Shown here piece after piece: positions 59,806 through 64,000 of a DNA stretch of 64,000 bases. Source of the DNA: Anomaloglossus baeobatrachus (taxonomy: Eukaryota > Chordata > Amphibia > Anura > Aromobatidae); assembly GCF_048569485.1 (NCBI RefSeq), contig NC_134357.1, positions 334,666,742-334,730,741 of the forward strand, written 5' to 3'. Position 1 is the stretch's first letter. Each line of letters starts with the position of its first letter. Below the pieces are notes generated by a model. That model was not told the DNA's origin. It saw nothing but the letters and a program-made list of their open reading frames with translations, and did no database searches. The position numbers were made by a program, and so were the translations under genes.

Positions 59806-60118
59806 CAAAAAAAAAAAAAAAAAACGTAATTGATTAAGGTTTAATCAAAGTCTCACGGATTGAAAGGATTTGAACACTTTCAGGGGCCTATTGGACCTTT
59901 TACCACATTGTTCATATCGAAATGGACACAAAGTGTAATAAGGTAGTGGCTGCAGAGCAGAGTAAAACGTTTTTCTCTCGACTCTTCGTATAGGAGATAT
60001 TAGCAGTCAATGTACTTGGCAGCTAATGAGTCAATTTTCATTAAGTCCAAGTGGGTATTATCAAATAGTTTTCACCAGGGGTGTGTACTTCTTACCCCTG
60101 TATGATACTGCCCCATCA
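59806..60118. other. No gene seen; AAR2 5' intron
   Basis: A T-rich (minus strand) polypyrimidine tract directly precedes the AAR2 acceptor. Nothing else recognised. Confidence 0.4.
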
Positions 60119-60121
60119 TAA

Positions 60122-62144
60122 GGCTATGTGCACACAGTGCGTTTTTCGCGGCGTTTTTGCGCGTTTTTCGGGTGCGTTTTTGGCCTCAAAACTGCAGGAC
60201 TTTGCTTCCCCAGCAAAGTCTATGAGTTTTAATTTTTGCTGTCCCCACACATCTGTTTTTTTTCAGCTGCGTTTTTGTGGTGCCACAAAAACGCAGCATG
60301 TCAATTATTCCCGCGTTTTTCACTGCGCTTTTCATCCATTGAGTTCAATGGGATGTTGAAAGACGCAATGAGAAACGCAAATAGCTGCGTTTTGGTGCGT
60401 TTCTAAGACCAAAAACGCAGCTATAAACGCAGGAGGTGGGTAGTAAAGTGACGTGTACAGGAAGAGGATTCCTTCTGTCAGTATATACAGAAGCGTGAAT
60501 CCTCCCGGTACCGTCACCGTCGCTTCCATCTCCCGTCCTGTGCATGTATGCTGCCGTGCGGCGCCATGTCTGGACGGGAGGTGGAAGCGGCTGCGAAAAC
60601 AAAAGTTAACAGTAGAAAAAAAAAAAAAAAAGTTATACTCACCTGTCTGCAGACTCCCGGTGCCATGCCCGCTCCCAGATTCTGTCACGGTATCGCCGCT
60701 CCGGCTCCGGCTGTGTGCAGACGGCCGGGAAAGCTCCGATGGATGCAGGACCTGGCGATGGATCACCTGATGCAGTCACCTGACGCATCAGGTGATCGTA
60801 AGTATCGCGGTGACGCGGGCGCCCGGCCGGTATCAGCGGATGCGTCAGGAGACTTCATCCCTGATTACCGGCAGCTGCTGCAGCGATCGGACGGGATCAT
60901 ACTCCCGCCCCATCGCTGCAGGAGCTGCCGGTAATCAGCAGATAAGTGAGTATTTTTTTTTTTTTTTTTTGCACCGATGCATCAGCTGATTGTATAATCG
61001 GCTTTTATACAATCAGCTGATGTGTGATGTGCTTCAGCCCCTAGAACCTGACACATCAGCTGATCGCTTTGCCTTCCAGCAAACCGATCAGATGATATTG
61101 GATCCGGATTGGACGGTGCGGGACCCTGACCCAGGATTACTGCGGAGGGGGGTTCTTTATTTCAATAAAGATGGAGTCACTAATTGTGTTGTGTTTTATT
61201 TCTAATAAAAATATTTTTCTGTGTTGTTTATTTTTATCTTTACTAGAAATTCATGGTGGCCATGTCTAATATTGGCGTGACACCATGAATTTCGGGCTTA
61301 GGGCCAGCTGATAATATACAGCTAGCCCTAACTCCATTATTACCTAGCTAGCCACCCGGCTTCAGGGCAGCTGGAAGAGTTGGATACAGCGCCAGAAGAT
61401 GGCGCTTCTATGAAAGCGCCATTTTCTGGGGTGGCTGCGGGACTGCAATTCACAGCGGGGGTGCCCAGAAAGCATGGGCACCCTGCACTGTGGATTCCAA
61501 TCCCCAGCTGCCTAGTTGTACCCGGCTGGACTCAAAAATTGGGCGAAGCTCACGTCATTTTTTTTTTAAATTATTTCATGAAATTCATGAAATAATTTAA
61601 AAAAAAAAGGGCTTCCCTATATTTTTGGTTCCCAGCCGGGTACAAATAGGCAGCTGGGGGTTGGGGGCAGCCCGTACCTGCCTGCTGTACCCGGCTAGCA
61701 TACAAAAATATGGCGAAGCCCACGTCATTTTTTTGGTTTGGGGGGGGGGGCAAAGAAATCTTGCATACAGTCCTGGAAGGAGGATGCTGAGCCTTGTAGT
61801 TCGACAGCTGCTGTCTGCTCTCCTGCATACACTATTGGATGGAGTATGCTGAGCCTTGTAGTTCTGCAGCTGTCTGCTCTTCTGCATACACTAGTGGAGA
61901 ATGAAGAACACATTGAAGAAGGAAATGACATCAGACCTTTTTTTTTTGTTTACTGATAAAAAAACGCATAAGGACGCAGTGAGCAAAAACGCAGCAAAAC
62001 GCAGCAAAAAAACGCACCAAATCGCGGCAAAACGCGTGCGTTTTTTGCCGCGTTTTTTCGACGCAGGTGCGTTTTTGTGCGTTTTTAGCGGCCAAAAACG
62101 CACAAAAACGCAGCGTCAAAAAAACGCAGTGTGTGCACATAGCC
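60122..62144. mobile_element. Large Harbinger non-autonomous element (GGCTATGTGCACACAGTGCG ends)
   Basis: Ends GGCTATGTGCACACAGTGCG and, inverted, GGCTATGTGCACACACTGCG are flanked by TAA (60119-60121, 62145-62147). Arms are dense in AAAACGCA/TGCGTTTTT. The middle has palindromic pieces (ATCAGCTGAT at 60980-61060; AATTCATGAAATAATTT at 61570-61600) and a TTTATTTCTAATAAAAAT stretch like the modules in other Harbinger elements. No transposase. Confidence 0.88.
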
Positions 62145-62600
62145 TAAGAAGGCAGCCGCAGAATGGAAAAAGAAGAACACGCCCCCGCAATAGCATTGAC
62201 AAACAGCCTGCTCTGCTCACTGCAGAGTGATGATGTGCTGGAGCACAGCAGACCCGAGTGTGACTACCTGACAGATTTCAGTTCTGGGGCAGTGCTGCAG
62301 AGTTCATTTTATTTACAAAGGACATCTTCAGCAATCATATATATAGTTAATGGAGTGGTGGGCATACATCCACACCACTGCTCCATTCACACAGGGAACT
62401 CAGCTACCTTCAGTCTTATGCCAGTCTTAATGAATCAGCCCCTTAAGATGCATTTAAAATCGACACTTCTAGAAAGGCTCTGAAATCAGGCTGCCAATCT
62501 CCTGACAAGAAAGTAAAATGCTTGGTCATTGGGTGAAATGACATTTAGGTGTGTTTGAAAATCATTCAAATGATGGAGATATGTGCACATGACACCTTAA

Positions 62601-62958
62601 AGGGAATCTGTCAGCAGGTTTTTTCCACCTCATCTGAAGGCAGCATAATGTAGAGACAGAGACCCTGATTCCAGTGATGTATCACTTACTGAGCTGTTTG
62701 CTCTCATTTTCATCAAATCAATATTTTCTCTCCTGCAGATCTAACAGTTACACAGAGCTCATGAATATACTGGACTACCTGGCAGCACGCCAAGTAGTCC
62801 TGTAACACTAATCTACTGCTGATTAAACAGTGGTTTTATAAAAACTACACTAAGCAGCCCAGTAAGTCACACACCACAAGAATCAGGAAATCAGGATCTC
62901 TGCCCCTACATTATGCTTCTCTCAGATTAGGTGTTAAAAACCTGGTGACAGATTGCCT
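62601..62958. mobile_element. Kolobok-like MITE (TTAA target)
   Basis: TTAA on both sides (62597-62600, 62959-62962) flanks AGGGAATCTGTCAGCAGGTT and, inverted, AGGCAATCTGTCACCAGGTT. No coding sequence. Confidence 0.8.
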
Positions 62959-63118
62959 TTAATTCCGATGGCATAGCCACCGAGGTTTTCTATGGCGAAG
63001 CCGCTTCAGAAACAAAAGCTAGTGGGATTTTTCCAGCAGCCGCTCCAGTAGGTGGTTTTGCTATCATTTTTTGTGGCGCCGGCGGCTTTTTCCCTATGCT
63101 TCCTATTATGCTACATTC

Positions 63119-64000
63119 ACATGACTGTTCGATTTTTGCAGTCCGCAAAGAACAGTCCTGTTTTTAACGGGTGCATTTGTGTAGCATCCGTGTGACAACC
63201 GCATTCGTACCGTTCCGTTCAGTATACGGTCCATATGACATCCGTGTGACTTCCATCTATTTTTGCGGACCACAAAAAAACCCAAAATGAAGTAGAGTTA
63301 CATGTAGTCCTGGGCATCTAGCCAGATGCTGGTCCCCATATAAAGTGTATGGGGAACAGAATCTGGCGCAAAGGGGTAGGAGCAAGCTCTACATACCCAC
63401 CGATTACTGATGTGGCTGTCACACTGCTCCCGCAGCAGCTCTTTGTTCTCCCTGAGCCGGCCGGTCATTAGTCTCATACATATTCACTCCTCCCCTCGTC
63501 TGTGATTGGTTACACTCAGACGTGCCCCCACGCTGAGTGACAGCTGTCTGACTGCAACCAATCACAGCCGCCGGTGGGCAGGTCTATATCGTACAGTACA
63601 ATAAATAATTAAGTAATTAAAAAAAACAGCGTGTGGTCCCCCCAATTTTGATACCAGCCAAGATAAAGCCTCACAGCTGCTGGCTGGTATTCTAAGGCTG
63701 GGGAGACCCACATCATTGGGAGCCCCCCAGCGTACAAATATCAACCAGTAGCTGGCCGGAATTGCTGCATCCATTAGATGCAACAGTCCCGAGACTTTAC
63801 CGGCTCATTTCGAAAGCCCTGGTGCGGTGGCACACGGGGTAATATATGGGGCTGATACCAGCTGTGTAATGTCCCCTGGCATCAAGCTCAAAGGTGTGAT
63901 GTCACAGCGTCTATCAGATACCCGACATCACTAACCCAGTCAGTAATAATAAAATAAAAAAAAAAAAGACAACAAAAAATTTTTATTTGAAAAAACACTC
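63119..64000. mobile_element. Harbinger-type non-autonomous element, cut by the window end
   Basis: Begins TGCTACATTCACATGACTGT after TTA (63116-63118), with GTGTGACATCCGTGTGAC motifs. From about 63545 it shares a long module with 45590-46060: GGCGGGTCTATATC-like start, CCAATTTTGATACCAGCCAAG, GGGAGCCCCCCA and an AATCCTTTATTTGAAA-like end. The right end is outside the window. Confidence 0.65.

Noticed and set aside
60548-60934. GC-rich stretch as AAR2 promoter or CpG island
   Set aside because: It lies inside the Harbinger element at 60122-62144, and similar GC-rich modules occur in other copies.

Overview
The window looks like nuclear DNA from a frog or toad, most likely a neobatrachian. The evidence is a vertebrate AAR2 gene split into exons, several Tc1-like transposons with frog/fish-type ends, PIF/Harbinger elements beginning GGCTATGTGCGCAC with TAA target duplications, TTAA-flanked Kolobok-like MITEs, L1-group LINEs, and a young chromodomain Ty3/Gypsy element. 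No bacterial features, CRISPR arrays or convincing RNA genes were seen. The only clear host gene is AAR2 (55225-59798, minus strand, four coding exons).

Layout. 1-622: Sleeping Beauty-like Tc1 remnant. About 690-5579: Helitron-like element whose body is serial hairpins, a 24-bp array, a 3-kb G-rich minisatellite with a ~1-kb higher-order repeat, and a 33-bp array. 5600-8700: four units of a ~130-bp tandem repeat, split cleanly by a 2.6-kb Harbinger element that carries no visible transposase but does carry an apparently intact spliced MADF-BESS gene. 10.1-14.0 kb: nested repeats (a MITE split by one LTR-like element; a second LTR-like element split by a TA-flanked element). 15.3-17.5 kb: nested fold-back elements with unusually long (15-18 bp) target duplications. 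17.7-18.6 kb: truncated Tc1. 19.9-21.0 kb: hAT-like pieces. 21175-26950: Ty3/Gypsy chromovirus. 27.1-27.9 kb: two Harbinger MITEs sharing one TAA. 28.9-33.0 kb: old Tc1 holding a pogo-like MITE and a younger Tc1. 33.9-37.1 kb: LINE fragment with an almost intact Tc1 in its tail. 37.7-46.7 kb: five large non-autonomous Harbinger elements. 46.7-51.6 kb: a Harbinger element split by a near full-length LINE ORF2. 52.6-54 kb: more MITEs. 54-59.8 kb: AAR2. 60.1-62.1 kb: Harbinger element. 62.6-64 kb: Kolobok-like MITE, then a Harbinger-type element running off the end.

Most of the window is therefore layered insertion history. The most interesting pieces are the MADF-BESS-only Harbinger element, the fold-back family with 15-18 bp duplications, the CA/core/TG architecture recurring in unrelated non-autonomous elements, and the repeated use of one Harbinger element's TAA as the target of another. 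All boundaries were read by eye; no alignment or database search was run.
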